Source: Hyphomicrobiales bacterium (GTDB lineage: Bacteria; Pseudomonadota; Alphaproteobacteria; Rhizobiales; Rhizobiaceae). Taken from it: a stretch of 64,000 bases of DNA. Location of the stretch: positions 62,001-126,000 of the forward strand of contig UCMT01000044.1 in the NCBI GenBank assembly GCA_900473795.1. Direction: 5' to 3'. Shown piece after piece: positions 55,163-64,000 of the stretch. The position numbers and the translations under genes are program-made. A model generated the notes under the pieces. That model was not told where the DNA came from, searched no databases, and saw only the letters and a program-made list of their open reading frames with translations. How positions within the stretch are numbered: the stretch's first letter is position 1; each line of letters opens with the position of its first letter.

Positions 55163-55438
55163 TCAGATCGACTTGAGCTTGACCCGCTGAACCAGCTTCG
55201 CCGCGTCTTCCTTGCGCTCGCTGTATCGGTCGGTGAGATGGGCCGAGACATCCCGGGTCAGCAGCGTGAACTTCATCAGTTCCTCGCACACGTCGACCAC
55301 GCGGTCGTAGTAGGACGACGGCTTCATGCGGCCGTTGGCATCGAACTCCTGAAGCGCCCTGGCGACCGAAGACTGGTTCGGGATGGTGATCATCCGCGTC
55401 CAGCGGCCGAGCAGACGCAGCGTGTTGACCGCATTGAG
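55163..55438 (-). pseudogene. arsH: arsH C-terminal fragment
   Basis: Reading from 55437, the minus strand encodes [15 protein letters not shown], then [16 protein letters not shown] and [18 protein letters not shown] to the stop codon at 55163, the C-terminal third of ArsH, an NADPH-FMN reductase that oxidises organoarsenicals. Immediately upstream of 55438 the frame meets a stop and similarity ends, so the gene is cut off. It may be read as a short protein from ATG 55393 but would lack the flavodoxin fold. It marks an old recombination boundary of the ars locus. Confidence 0.85.
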
Positions 55439-55952
55439 TTATGCGCAAAGGTTGCTCGACCGGACCACGGCTGTCCAAGGCGTGGTTTCCCACCTCGATG
55501 CGCAGCGGCGCCACGAGGGCAAGGTCGCGATGCCCGGCATTTCCCTTGCGCGCAGATCGCCTCAACCGGCAACCCAATCCCAAAACTCGGATCAGGCGAA
55601 TTCCCGGTGCGGGGCCGGACGTTGTGCGCAGTTTGCGAAAATACCATCCTCGCGCCAATAACTCATGTCAACGGCAACGCACTCCGCAGCTGTGTATCCT
55701 GAATGATGCAGTTCCCGCCAATAGACGGGCGCGATTTGGGTAGCGTATCGGCACAAGTGATCGAGAGGCACGCCTGCAACTCGCTCCGCTAATCATCCAG
55801 CCGATGAAATATTCTTCAAATTCTTCCGGGGACACGACCTTTCGATCACGTTCGGCTACGAGACGCAAAAGCTGCGTGCTGACTGGCATCAAACCCTCTC
55901 AATGGTTGAGGCGCTGGCTTATCGGAGTCTTGGTGTTGACTTGCCTTCACCA
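55439..55952. other. 514-bp region with decayed gene pieces
   Basis: Beyond the arsH break there is a plus-strand stretch encoding YAQRLLDRTTAVQGVVSHL and further Arg/Gln-rich residues with no start codon, which looks like the 3' end of an unrecognised gene. There is also a minus-strand 74-aa frame beginning MMPVSTQLLRLVAERDR at 55892. Neither can be assigned. No terminator seen. Confidence 0.35.
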
Positions 55953-56357
55953 TTATGGATCGTTATTTTCGCCGGCCATCGACTTGGCCAAGGCAACCAC
56001 GGCTCTTCTTACCTTCGGACCTCGAATTCGCCGGAAGGCGTGATTGAGCTCCCGCCCCTCTACCGTTTGTAAAAACAAGGATAATTCGTCAAATCTTTCT
56101 ACGCTCTGGGATACCGGTTCCGTTGTACCTCCGTCGGGAAAGAAGAAGGATATTGGAACCTGGAAGATTTCGCTTATCTGGTAAATCTTGCTGGGGCTGA
56201 CCCGGTTTTTGCCATTTTCGTATTTTTGTATCTGTTGAAACGTGATGCCAAGCCGTTCGCCGAGCGCAGTCTGCGTTATCCTGAGAAACGTGCGTTGCAA
56301 TCGTATTCTGGATCCAACGTAGATGTCCGTCGGGAGAGGCGTTTTCATAGAGCTCAT
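55953..56357 (-). CDS. Xre-family transcriptional regulator
   Basis: A 134-aa protein with a Cro/C1 helix-turn-helix (RIRLQRTFLRITQTALGERLGITFQQIQKYENGKNRVSPSKI), joined to a C-terminal segment typical of rhizobial regulators of this size (FQVPISFFFPDGG). A second ATG three codons downstream is possible. It lies 81 bp downstream of the GGDEF-EAL gene on the same strand. Targets unknown. Confidence 0.88.
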   Translation of the reverse strand: MSSMKTPLPTDIYVGSRIRLQRTFLRITQTALGERLGITFQQIQKYENGKNRVSPSKIYQISEIFQVPISFFFPDGGTTEPVSQSVERFDELSLFLQTVEGRELNHAFRRIRGPKVRRAVVALAKSMAGENNDP

Positions 56358-56438
56358 CCTGTCGAGATACTGCCTGCCCTGTGGTCGACATGGCTATGAC
56401 GTAAACCATTGTTCCGCGCCGCATTTAGAGCTCTCAAC

Positions 56439-58043
56439 TTATGAATGCGCGGAAACGGCTGCGGTGTTGTGCACCATCTGGTCGCGGCTTTCAAGAAAAC
56501 TCACGGTTTCAGACGCCGGCATCGCTTTGCCGAAAAGGTAGCCTTGGCCGATATCGCAACCGTGCTGCAGAAAGTACGCCAATTGGGAATTCTCTTCGAT
56601 ACCCTCGACAGTCGTCTTGATTTCAAGGCCCCGGCTGAGGTTCAGGAGCGCCTGGACGATTTTCTCGTGCCGGTCGCCCTTGTTTCGAAGTGACGTGACG
56701 AAACTTTTGTCAATCTTGATCTTGTCGAATTTGTACCGGGCCAGCTGTGCCAGGCTGGAATAGCCGGTGCCAAAGTCGTCGAGTGCGATTTGGATACCGG
56801 CATTGTGCAGATCGTCAATGATCGAGGCAGCCAGATCCGGATCCTCAATCAATGCATTTTCGGTGATTTCCACTTCCAGACGTGCGGGAGAAAGTCCGAC
56901 CGCCTTCAGAATTTCCAGAATTCGTGACGTGAGCAGCCGGTCCTCCATCTGAACGGGGGACAAATTGAAGGAGAGAACGATGTCGTCCGACCACAGTTTT
57001 GCGTCTTCACAGGCCACTTTCAGTAGCTGCTGAAACAGTGTGGTAATCAAGCCGGTCTCCTCGGCGATCGATATGAAAAGTTGCGGCGAAACAATGGAGC
57101 CGTCCTCTTCCGTCCATCGTGCAAGGGCTTCAAAGCCACAAACAGAGCCTGAGCGAAGATCGATAAGGGGTTGATAAAAAGGCTTGATGCGTCCCGCCTC
57201 GATCGCATCTCGCAGCTTGCCCTCGAGTTTGGCACGGGCCGATACCTTCAGCTGCATGTCCTCGTGAAACAGAAAGGACGTGTTGGCGCCTTTGCTCTTG
57301 GCCTCATAAAGGGCGATGTCGGACTTGTGACAAACATCCTGCGGTAGATCGCCATGCTCCGGCCAGCGGGCATATCCGATACTTGCCCCGACCTGACAGC
57401 AGATCATGCCCACCTGGATCGGGCGGGTTACGGAATGAATGATCAGGCTGGCAAAGCGCTCTTCCTTCTCGGGTGCCAATCCCCTCGCGACGACGATGAA
57501 CTCGTCACCACCAAAACGGAAAACGCAGCCTTCGGCGGCAAATGCCGCCAGGCGTTTTGAAACCTCCCGCAACAACTGGTCTCCGCCTTGATGACCGACC
57601 AGGTCATTGACCTTCTTGAACCCGTCGAGGTCGATCGAAAAAATCGTCGCAATCGGCAGACGGGGGGCCTCGTCATTCGAGGGAGCTTGTAAAATTTCGA
57701 ATTTTTCGAAGGCGTACCGGTTTGGGAGCCGTGTTAGATGATCATGTGTGGCGATCCAATGTGCCCGTCGGGCATGTTCGTGCTGTCGCTGCATCTCTTT
57801 GCGTAGATCGAAGATCCGCAACAGTGAATAGACGAAACTCGCAAGCCCGACGATAAACACGCTGAGAACCAGGATGTCGATCGTAGGGACACTAAGACTT
57901 CGAAAGATATTGAAGATCTGAATGTGCCAGCCGTATCCGACGCTCCACAGAATCAGCGCGCTCGCAATCAACGCAAGGAGTTGCTTTCCCGCTCTGCTCT
58001 CGAAAAACTCAGGCACTGAACTTTCTCCATGGCCGCGCATCAA
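56439..58043 (-). CDS. membrane-anchored GGDEF-EAL cyclic-di-GMP protein
   Basis: A 534-aa protein. Two membrane helices lie in residues ~22-75, then a short coiled linker, a GGDEF domain with an intact RFGGDEF (GGDEF 178-182) and an EAL domain with GFEALARW (EAL 305-307), LEVEITENALIEDP and DDFGTGYSSL. Both catalytic sequences look complete, so it could make and/or degrade cyclic-di-GMP at the inner membrane. It is followed upstream in the same direction by a decayed GGDEF piece. Confidence 0.92.
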   Translation of the reverse strand: MMRGHGESSVPEFFESRAGKQLLALIASALILWSVGYGWHIQIFNIFRSLSVPTIDILVLSVFIVGLASFVYSLLRIFDLRKEMQRQHEHARRAHWIATHDHLTRLPNRYAFEKFEILQAPSNDEAPRLPIATIFSIDLDGFKKVNDLVGHQGGDQLLREVSKRLAAFAAEGCVFRFGGDEFIVVARGLAPEKEERFASLIIHSVTRPIQVGMICCQVGASIGYARWPEHGDLPQDVCHKSDIALYEAKSKGANTSFLFHEDMQLKVSARAKLEGKLRDAIEAGRIKPFYQPLIDLRSGSVCGFEALARWTEEDGSIVSPQLFISIAEETGLITTLFQQLLKVACEDAKLWSDDIVLSFNLSPVQMEDRLLTSRILEILKAVGLSPARLEVEITENALIEDPDLAASIIDDLHNAGIQIALDDFGTGYSSLAQLARYKFDKIKIDKSFVTSLRNKGDRHEKIVQALLNLSRGLEIKTTVEGIEENSQLAYFLQHGCDIGQGYLFGKAMPASETVSFLESRDQMVHNTAAVSAHS

Positions 58044-58048
58044 CTCGA

Positions 58049-58415
58049 TCAGTTATGACCGTGACGATGCCGGCGATTTTCCACGTATTGGTAATTCCTA
58101 TCAGCTAAATCCGCATTTCCGCCAAGCATAAGCGCACGGCGAACATTCCATCCGTTTAGGAAAAGCGCTTCATCGGCCGATCCCAGGAGATCCTTCTTTC
58201 CGCGGATGCCGCCTGCGTTCAGCGTCGTTATTCCGATGCTCACTGTTCACCCGTCCGCCTTTCACTGCCCACATGCTCGATGTCCATGCTCAGCACCTAC
58301 AAAGAAGTCTTGCGACTGAAAGAGCTGAAGCGCTGACGCATTGGGGAATGATGACGGCAATCTCCTCGCCGCCGTACCGTGCAACCACACTGCGAGGAGA
58401 GGACGCCATGATCTC
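58049..58415 (-). pseudogene. decayed GGDEF domain remnant
   Basis: In two different frames the minus strand encodes RVLAEIMASSPRSVVARYGGEE, then IAVIIPQC (the GG(D/E)E motif strand), and further on SIGITTL followed by DLLGSADEALFLNGWN, which matches the end of a GGDEF domain. Stop codons and frame changes interrupt it and the first half of the domain is missing. It starts directly at the end of the response regulator gene, as if a recombination joined the two. Confidence 0.75.
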
Positions 58416-58417
58416 GG

Positions 58418-58819
58418 CTAGAACGCGCGACCCAGTTTCCTATCGCTCTCTAGCCGGGCGACGCAGCCCTGGATCTTCGCCATGAGCAAATCGAAATCAA
58501 CTGGCTTGGTAAGGTAGTCCGCCGCTCCAGCCTTAAGAGCTGTGACCATGTTGTCCTTGTCGCTCAGCGCTGTCAGGAAGATGAAAGGAATGTTGGCCAG
58601 TTGCTCGTGGTTCATCTGTACTTCGGCGAATAGCTGATGGCCATTCATTTCGGGCATGGTGATGTCGCACACGACGATATCGGGCCATTTGCCGATGATC
58701 AGTTCGAGTGCCTGCTTTCCGTTGCTGGCTTCGAGCGTAGTAAAGCCGGCTTCGCTGATCTCTTCGACCAGAAGGTTGCGGATGTCGTCTTCATCTTCGA
58801 CGCAAAGGATGGTGATCAT
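58418..58819 (-). CDS. single-domain response regulator
   Basis: A 133-aa CheY-like receiver. Acidic pocket VEDEDD, phospho-acceptor Asp52 (VVCDITMPEMNG), a Thr in FLTALS and Lys in YLTKPVD. It is 4 bp from the histidine kinase gene, its likely phosphodonor. The last residues run into the GGDEF remnant, so the output partner may have been lost; it now ends after RKLGRAF. Confidence 0.9.
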   Translation of the reverse strand: MITILCVEDEDDIRNLLVEEISEAGFTTLEASNGKQALELIIGKWPDIVVCDITMPEMNGHQLFAEVQMNHEQLANIPFIFLTALSDKDNMVTALKAGAADYLTKPVDFDLLMAKIQGCVARLESDRKLGRAF

Positions 58820-58823
58820 AGGC

Positions 58824-60071
58824 TTATCCTGCTTTCGCTTCGCCGCACTCAGCGGCGGTGAGCATTGGATTGGTGATAGGAAGAGTTACGGTAAACGTGG
58901 ACCCTCTGGCCTTCCGGCTTTCGAGCGAAATATTCCCCTTATGTGCCTCAACGATCTGTTTCACGAGGTTTAGGCCAATTCCCGTCCCCGCAATCCCGGT
59001 CGAACTTCTGGCGCGGAAGTAACGCTGGAACATTTTTGGCAAGTCGTCGGCATCAATACCGACCCCTGTGTCCGCCACAGTGACGCATGCGCTGCCCGCG
59101 TCTGAATACCCGGTTATGTAGATGTCCGGCGAAACCGGCGCGTACTTCACGGCGTTTGAGATGAGGTTTGAAAACACCTGTTCCATTGCCACCGTATCAG
59201 CAACCACGACGGGTGGGAGATTGTTAAGTTCCAGGTGGAAGCGGTGAGTAGCGGCGATGGATTGCTGCCGTGCGACGCACCGCTCGATAACCTCTCTCAA
59301 GGAACAGGGGCGGAATTCGTATGTCATGTTCCCGTGTTCGATGCGGCCCGCCGAGAGGAAGCTCTCCATAAGGTCCACCATCCGCGAAACGGCGCCGCGG
59401 ATCAGCCCAGCCTTTTCTTCAACGAACTCGCTCGTGACGGCATGCCTGCGCCGCTGGAGCCGCTGGGCCGCACCGTCGATGATGGCGAGCGGCGTTCGGA
59501 ACTCATGGGAGGTCATCGTTACGAACTGGCGCTGCAGCTCGTTGATGTGACGTTCCTGGTCGAGTAGTCTCCTGAGTTCCTCGGCCTGCCGTTCGATTTC
59601 TTCGGTTCGAAGCGAAACCAGCTCCTCAAGTGTTTCCTTGTGTCTGAGGAGTGCCTGCTCGGCTCGTCTGTTTATCGTGACGTCGAGATAGGTCAACACA
59701 CTTCCACCCCCGGGCTTTGGCGCCGATCGCATTTCTATGACGAGACCCGTCCCGACCTCGCGATCGAAACGATGCTCCTCGAAGCGCCGGACATGGCTGA
59801 GGCGCTCGCGCACCTTTTCTTCGGGATCGCCTGGGCCATATTCGCCCCGGTGTGCGTTGTATCTGAACACGCCTTCGAGGTTCGAGCCGGCGGGAAACAT
59901 GTCTTCCGACAGATCCAGCAGCTCATAGAATTTTCGGTTGGTCACCAGCATAGTAAGGTCGTTGTCGAGTACGCAGATACCGCCAGGAAAGTTGTCGATC
60001 GTGGCGTGCAATAGGCCCGTCGCATCTTCACGACTGTCGTTTTCTCTGGCTTCGTACACATTCGACATCAA
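58824..60071 (-). CDS. PAS-domain sensor histidine kinase
   Basis: A 415-aa soluble kinase. A PAS domain (about residues 20-130), a coiled-coil linker (EQALLRHKETLEELVSLRTEEIE), a HisKA domain with SHEFRTPL (His189) and a HATPase domain with NLISNAVKYAP, DTGVGI and GTGIGLNLV. No transmembrane segment, so it senses a cytoplasmic signal. It is co-transcribed with the response regulator directly downstream. Confidence 0.92.
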   Translation of the reverse strand: MMSNVYEARENDSREDATGLLHATIDNFPGGICVLDNDLTMLVTNRKFYELLDLSEDMFPAGSNLEGVFRYNAHRGEYGPGDPEEKVRERLSHVRRFEEHRFDREVGTGLVIEMRSAPKPGGGSVLTYLDVTINRRAEQALLRHKETLEELVSLRTEEIERQAEELRRLLDQERHINELQRQFVTMTSHEFRTPLAIIDGAAQRLQRRRHAVTSEFVEEKAGLIRGAVSRMVDLMESFLSAGRIEHGNMTYEFRPCSLREVIERCVARQQSIAATHRFHLELNNLPPVVVADTVAMEQVFSNLISNAVKYAPVSPDIYITGYSDAGSACVTVADTGVGIDADDLPKMFQRYFRARSSTGIAGTGIGLNLVKQIVEAHKGNISLESRKARGSTFTVTLPITNPMLTAAECGEAKAG

Positions 60072-60669
60072 CTCATCCTAAATTAGCGCACGGTCAGATT
60101 GCCGCAGGACGGAATGCAACTCCCGTCATCGTTGTAATCACCAGATGTTAGTTGTGTATTAAAATCAGGGCAGCAACTTTAGGGATACGATTGGGGAGTG
60201 GCATAATCTGTAAGGAGTGCCGTCTTGCATGAAGCACAATCACGAGGCCCGGTCTTGGGCACAGTTTGCGAACTCATTGGCAACCTTTCGGCGTCAACGT
60301 TCTCAAGACGAAGTGACCGAGTCCTGAATGCGGCCGCCATAGGAACCTCTCACCATCAGTTGCCAATTGCTGGCAACGTTTTCAAACCGCGTCTTGAATC
60401 ACCATCGGCGTGCTCCGAAATTGATTGTCACGGTTGCTCGTTGAGGATCTAACGCTGGAGCGCTGTCTTAGGCGCTCCTGTACCCCTGTTGCTTCAAGTA
60501 GGACATGGCTATGCGAGGCATCAGTCAAAAACTTTACCAAAACTCCAGAATGGGTCGGAGCACGACCCTTTGTGGGTGTATGCTGTTTCACAATCATATC
60601 ATACGTTGTATCGTGGAATGGCAGGTGGTCCGGTGGGATTCGTCAGAAGTGTAAGGGAGCATACCGTCG
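60072..60669. other. 598-bp intergenic region, no supported gene
   Basis: The gap between the divergent histidine kinase and REC-GGDEF-EAL genes. It must hold both promoters. Short frames on both strands (for example a 71-aa minus-strand frame at 60382-60597) have no family resemblance or good starts. I see no clear RNA structure. Confidence 0.45.
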
Positions 60670-62790
60670 ATGAACTTCGCCAGCCCTATTCATTCCTCGC
60701 AACCTCTGATTTTTCTTGCCGGGGCCTATGAGGAAGTATCGCCAGTCGCCCTCAGCCTTCGAGAAATAGGATGTTCATGCGTTTGCTCTCCAGATTACCG
60801 GACCTTTGAGCAACATGTCCGATTGCTAAAGCCGGACCTCCTGTTGCTGGATAGCGGTATCTACGGGGATTTCTTCGGTGATGCAAAGCGTCGCGACGAG
60901 ATCCAGTCTATTCCAGCGATTCATCTCGTCTCCACAGCCGCCGACAGGGCGCCGGCATTTGCCGCGGGTGCAGTGGACTGTGTCATCAAGCCTGTACTGA
61001 CCGAAGAACTGATGGCGCGTGTGCAGGCCCGTCTCGAGTTGACGCAGACGCAGAAACAGCTTGCCCAGCGCAACATGCAATTCACCACCATACTGGAAAG
61101 CATCGGTCAGGGCGCCTGTTTGTTCGACGCGGACCAGCGGTTGGTACTGTCCAATCGCTGTTATGCCGAGGTGTATGGCCTGGCTCCGGAGATGATCAAG
61201 CCCGGAATGACTTTGAGTGCTATAGCCGAGTTGCGTTATTCCGTCGGCGCTGGTCCCGTCGTGGCGTCCGACGAGTTTCTGGCTTGGTGCGACTCGATCA
61301 ATTCCAGGTCTTCGCCGCAGGACTGGTCGATGGAGTTGACGTCGGGCAAAGTCATTCGCGTTCATCATGAACGAACATCCGACGGCGGATGGGTTTCTAC
61401 GCACGAGGATATTACCGAGCACCGAACCGCCGAACGCCAGATAGCGCATCTGGCGCTGCATGATCCGCTAACCGATCTGCCCAACCGCGCCGCACTGAAG
61501 CAGAAACTCGAGGCATTGCTCGAACAGCATCGCACGCAAGGGTCACAGTTTGCGGTACTGTGTCTCGACCTGGACCGTTTCAAAGAGGTCAACGACGTCT
61601 TCGGCCACAATGTCGGAGACCTGGTTTTATGCCTGGCAGCCAAGCGTTTAAAAGCAGTCGCGGCGGGTGCCTTCGTCGCACGCTTGGGCGGTGACGAGTT
61701 CATGGTTTTGGTTGAAGCTGATGCCAGCTCCGTAGCACAGCTCGCCGATCTGATTATCACCGTTCTGAGCGAGGATGCCGAGATTGAGGGGACCCGGATC
61801 CGAATGGGTACGAGCCTTGGCGTCGCAGTCTTTCCAGCCGATGGCGACAGTGCCGCCGACCTGATGGGCAACGCCGACGCCGCTCTCTATCGCGCCAAGG
61901 CTGACGGACGTGGCGCCGCCCGATTTTTCGAACCGCAAATGGATAAGTGGTTGCGAGAACGGCGAGCATTGCAGCGTGACCTGCAGGCTGCAATTTCGCA
62001 ACAGCAATTGTCGATCTTTTATCAGCCACAGGCTAACATCGGCGGGGATGTCACTGGCTTCGAGGCCTTGCTACGGTGGAATCATCCGATCCGCGGCACT
62101 ATTCCACCGTCCGTCTTTATTCCGATTGCGGAAGAGAGCAGCCTGATGCTCGAGATCGGCGAGTGGGTGTTGCGTGAGGCCTGTCGCGAGGCAGCCTCGT
62201 GGCCGCGGAAGCTTTCGGTCGCCGTCAACCTCTCTCCGGTGCAATTTAAGCATGGCGACCTGACCGGCCTTGTAAAGTCAGTCCTGATTGAAACCGGACT
62301 TGAGCCCGAACGGTTGGAGCTCGAGATCACCGAAGGTGTTTTGATCGATGACCATGAACGAGCCATTTCGACGTTGGGGCACCTCAAGGCGCTGGGTGTA
62401 CGCATCGCCATGGATGATTTCGGAACCGGCTATTCATCCCTGTCCTATCTGCAATCCTTTCCCTTCGATAAGATCAAGATTGACCAGTCTTTTGTGCGTA
62501 ACATCGGGCTTTCCCAGTCTTCGGCGATCATACGGGCGGTGATTGGACTCGGGCGCGGGCTGGATCTACCGATTATCGCCGAAGGCGTGGAAACAACGGA
62601 TCAACTGGTGTTCCTAACCCGTGAGGCGTGCGATCAAGTGCAGGGCTACCTGGTGGGCCGCCCCCGTCCGATTTCCGACTATGCCAAGCATGTCGGACGA
62701 GCGGACGCGCCGCCAGTATCCATTCCTGCCGAAATGTCCCGTCATTCGGTCGCAAGCCGCCACAGCTCAGGCGGGAGCTCGCCGTTGTAA
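60670..62790 (+). CDS. REC-PAS-GGDEF-EAL cyclic-di-GMP protein
   Basis: A 706-aa soluble signalling protein. A receiver-like domain occupies residues 1-120 (Asp61 in LLLLDSG), followed by a PAS domain (about 135-250, FTTILESIGQGACLFD), a GGDEF domain with RLGGDEF (340-344) and an EAL domain with GFEALLRW (465-467) and DDFGTGYSSL. Both catalytic motifs look intact. AAGGGAG at 60651-60657 supports the start. It may be a target of the neighbouring histidine kinase. Confidence 0.92.
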   Translation: MNFASPIHSSQPLIFLAGAYEEVSPVALSLREIGCSCVCSPDYRTFEQHVRLLKPDLLLLDSGIYGDFFGDAKRRDEIQSIPAIHLVSTAADRAPAFAAGAVDCVIKPVLTEELMARVQARLELTQTQKQLAQRNMQFTTILESIGQGACLFDADQRLVLSNRCYAEVYGLAPEMIKPGMTLSAIAELRYSVGAGPVVASDEFLAWCDSINSRSSPQDWSMELTSGKVIRVHHERTSDGGWVSTHEDITEHRTAERQIAHLALHDPLTDLPNRAALKQKLEALLEQHRTQGSQFAVLCLDLDRFKEVNDVFGHNVGDLVLCLAAKRLKAVAAGAFVARLGGDEFMVLVEADASSVAQLADLIITVLSEDAEIEGTRIRMGTSLGVAVFPADGDSAADLMGNADAALYRAKADGRGAARFFEPQMDKWLRERRALQRDLQAAISQQQLSIFYQPQANIGGDVTGFEALLRWNHPIRGTIPPSVFIPIAEESSLMLEIGEWVLREACREAASWPRKLSVAVNLSPVQFKHGDLTGLVKSVLIETGLEPERLELEITEGVLIDDHERAISTLGHLKALGVRIAMDDFGTGYSSLSYLQSFPFDKIKIDQSFVRNIGLSQSSAIIRAVIGLGRGLDLPIIAEGVETTDQLVFLTREACDQVQGYLVGRPRPISDYAKHVGRADAPPVSIPAEMSRHSVASRHSSGGSSPL

Positions 62791-63029
62791 CCAATGAAGG
62801 ATTCGGCCAGATCCTGACGGAAGTGCAAAACATCGAACGCAGAAAAGGCGGTGTCCCAGGCCATGTTGTCCCATCACAGGCGAACGGCGATTTTCGCCGG
62901 GGCAAAGTTGCATCGACGTCGCTTTACTACTTCGGTACATTCAAACACAATGAATCAGACGATTTGCCGCGGTCGAACCCGCTTGGTCAAAAACTGATTT
63001 GATGCCCCCGAAACGTATGAGATGGCCCG

Positions 63030-63950
63030 ATGCTCAAACGCATTAATCTAAAGCAGGTACGGGTGGGCATGTTCATCGAGGCGATCGAGGGGCACTGGAT
63101 AGATCATCCCTTCTGGCGTAACCAATTTCGACTTGACCGCGCCAGGGACGTTGAGAAGCTGAAGAGCAGTAATGCCGCTGCGGTGGTCATCGATACCGAC
63201 AAGGGATTGGATGTCGTCTCACCTTCGGCCACGAAGGAAAGCGCAGCAGCACCCAAAAATCCCTCACTGAAACGCGCCTTAGAGACGATCGAGCAATCGA
63301 AGCCGCTGATCACGGAGATGTTCGAAAATGCGAGGATGGGAGGCGCCGTTCCGGTTTCACACGCCGCGCAAGCCGTCAGGCATATAGCGATATGCATGCA
63401 ACAAAGCTCAAGGGCATTGATCGAAGTGACCCGTCTCAAATCCAGAGACGAATACACTTTTCTGCATTCCATCGCCGTCAGTGGCCTAATGGTTCATTTG
63501 GCACGCGCTGTCGATCTCGACGAAGAGACCGTTCGTGACGTCGGGATGGGTGGACTTCTCCATGACATTGGGAAAATGCGCATCCCGCTGAAAGTGCTGA
63601 ACAAGGTCGGGCCGCTCAGCGACGAGGAAATGGATCAGATCCGCCTGCATCCCCGCCACGGCTACGAGTTGCTCGCCCGGCAAGGCGGCGTGTCGAGAGT
63701 AATACTGGACATCTGCCTCCACCATCATGAAAGTATCGATGGGAGGGGCTACCCGAAGGGGCTTGCCGGCAGCGAAATTAGCGTTCCAGTCCGCATCTGC
63801 TCGATTTGCGATGTCTACGATGCGTTAACATCTGCGAGAGCGTACAAAAAGGCATGGAGCCCAACAGATGCAGCACGGTTCATGCTTGAACAGGAGGGTC
63901 GGTTCGACCGTCGGCTGCTGATGCAATTCTTTCATAGCTTGAACCTTTAG
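63030..63950 (+). CDS. HD-GYP cyclic-di-GMP phosphodiesterase
   Basis: A 306-aa protein. An N-terminal DUF3391-like region (LKQVRVGMFIEAIEG) is followed by an HD-GYP domain with HDIGK (His178, Asp179), HHESIDGRGYP (GYP at 240-242) and DVYDALTS. It hydrolyses cyclic-di-GMP to GMP. It lies 239 bp after the REC-GGDEF-EAL gene and is read in the same direction, so the two probably work on the same messenger pool. The window ends about 50 bp further on. Confidence 0.93.
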   Translation: MLKRINLKQVRVGMFIEAIEGHWIDHPFWRNQFRLDRARDVEKLKSSNAAAVVIDTDKGLDVVSPSATKESAAAPKNPSLKRALETIEQSKPLITEMFENARMGGAVPVSHAAQAVRHIAICMQQSSRALIEVTRLKSRDEYTFLHSIAVSGLMVHLARAVDLDEETVRDVGMGGLLHDIGKMRIPLKVLNKVGPLSDEEMDQIRLHPRHGYELLARQGGVSRVILDICLHHHESIDGRGYPKGLAGSEISVPVRICSICDVYDALTSARAYKKAWSPTDAARFMLEQEGRFDRRLLMQFFHSLNL

Positions 63951-64000
63951 CGAAGCTCGACGCCGCAGCGGACCTGACGGCAGCTGTCGTCTTTGCGGCG

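Noticed and set aside
60382-60597. 71-aa minus-strand frame in the gap before the REC-GGDEF-EAL gene
   Set aside because: No homology recognised, no good site. Kept as part of the intergenic region.

Overview
The window looks like accessory DNA, probably a megaplasmid or chromid, from a member of the Rhizobiales (Rhizobium/Agrobacterium type). The supporting signs are an imuA-imuB-dnaE2 mutasome with an alphaproteobacterial LexA box (GTTC-N7-GTTC), a DUF1127 small protein, a DUF1612 'RHE_PE00001-type' gene, a RIME-like palindrome, an sRNA with repeated anti-Shine-Dalgarno hairpins of the alpha-r14/NfeR1 kind, and many GC-rich ABC-transporter operons with ROK or LysR regulators. No tRNA, rRNA, CRISPR array or repABC origin was seen.

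Layout. (1) 0.7-7.6 kb: a ROK repressor divergent from a cytoplasmic GH30 glycosidase followed by a complete carbohydrate ABC importer (binding protein, two permeases, ATPase). (2) 7.6-14.5 kb: a LysR gene divergent from a PrpF/GalD-type tautomerase and a TauABC-like importer. This module lies between a truncated IS110-family left end and a full IS110-family element whose 3' flank can fold into a row of hairpins (candidate bridge RNA). (3) 14.5-19.9 kb: MFS exporter, LysR, aldo/keto reductase, alpha/beta hydrolase and AraC regulator. (4) 20.2-30.1 kb: an SOS mutagenesis and repair block. imuA-imuB-dnaE2 faces a UvrD-like helicase, an SRAP protein and DinB across one LexA box, and the block is followed by the anti-SD sRNA, DUF1127 and a DEDDh exonuclease. 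(5) 31.9-34.3 kb: LysR with a VOC protein and an SDR.

(6) 34.5-47.3 kb: a defence island, mostly on the minus strand. It holds a Septu-like ATPase/HNH pair, Gabija (gajA-gajB), a dGTPase-like gene, an Xre-ImmA/IrrE gene with a 202-aa partner, and a three-gene cassette that I cannot assign to a known system (PD-(D/E)XK-like protein, Pepco/Trypco-like small protein, HExxH peptidase). (7) 47.3-55.4 kb: a DUF1612 gene with an aberrant N-terminus, a tniA-tniB-tniQ transposition module, and an ArsR-controlled metalloid cluster (flavoprotein with a Cys-rich tail, MFS exporter) ending in an arsH fragment. (8) 55.9-64 kb: cyclic-di-GMP signalling genes: Xre regulator, GGDEF-EAL protein, a decayed GGDEF remnant, a response regulator/histidine kinase pair, a REC-PAS-GGDEF-EAL protein and an HD-GYP phosphodiesterase.

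The parts of the window fit a plasmid accessory pool: nutrient import, stress-induced mutagenesis, stacked anti-phage systems and metalloid resistance, with transposition modules at the seams. All identifications come from reading motifs in the sequence; no database search was run.
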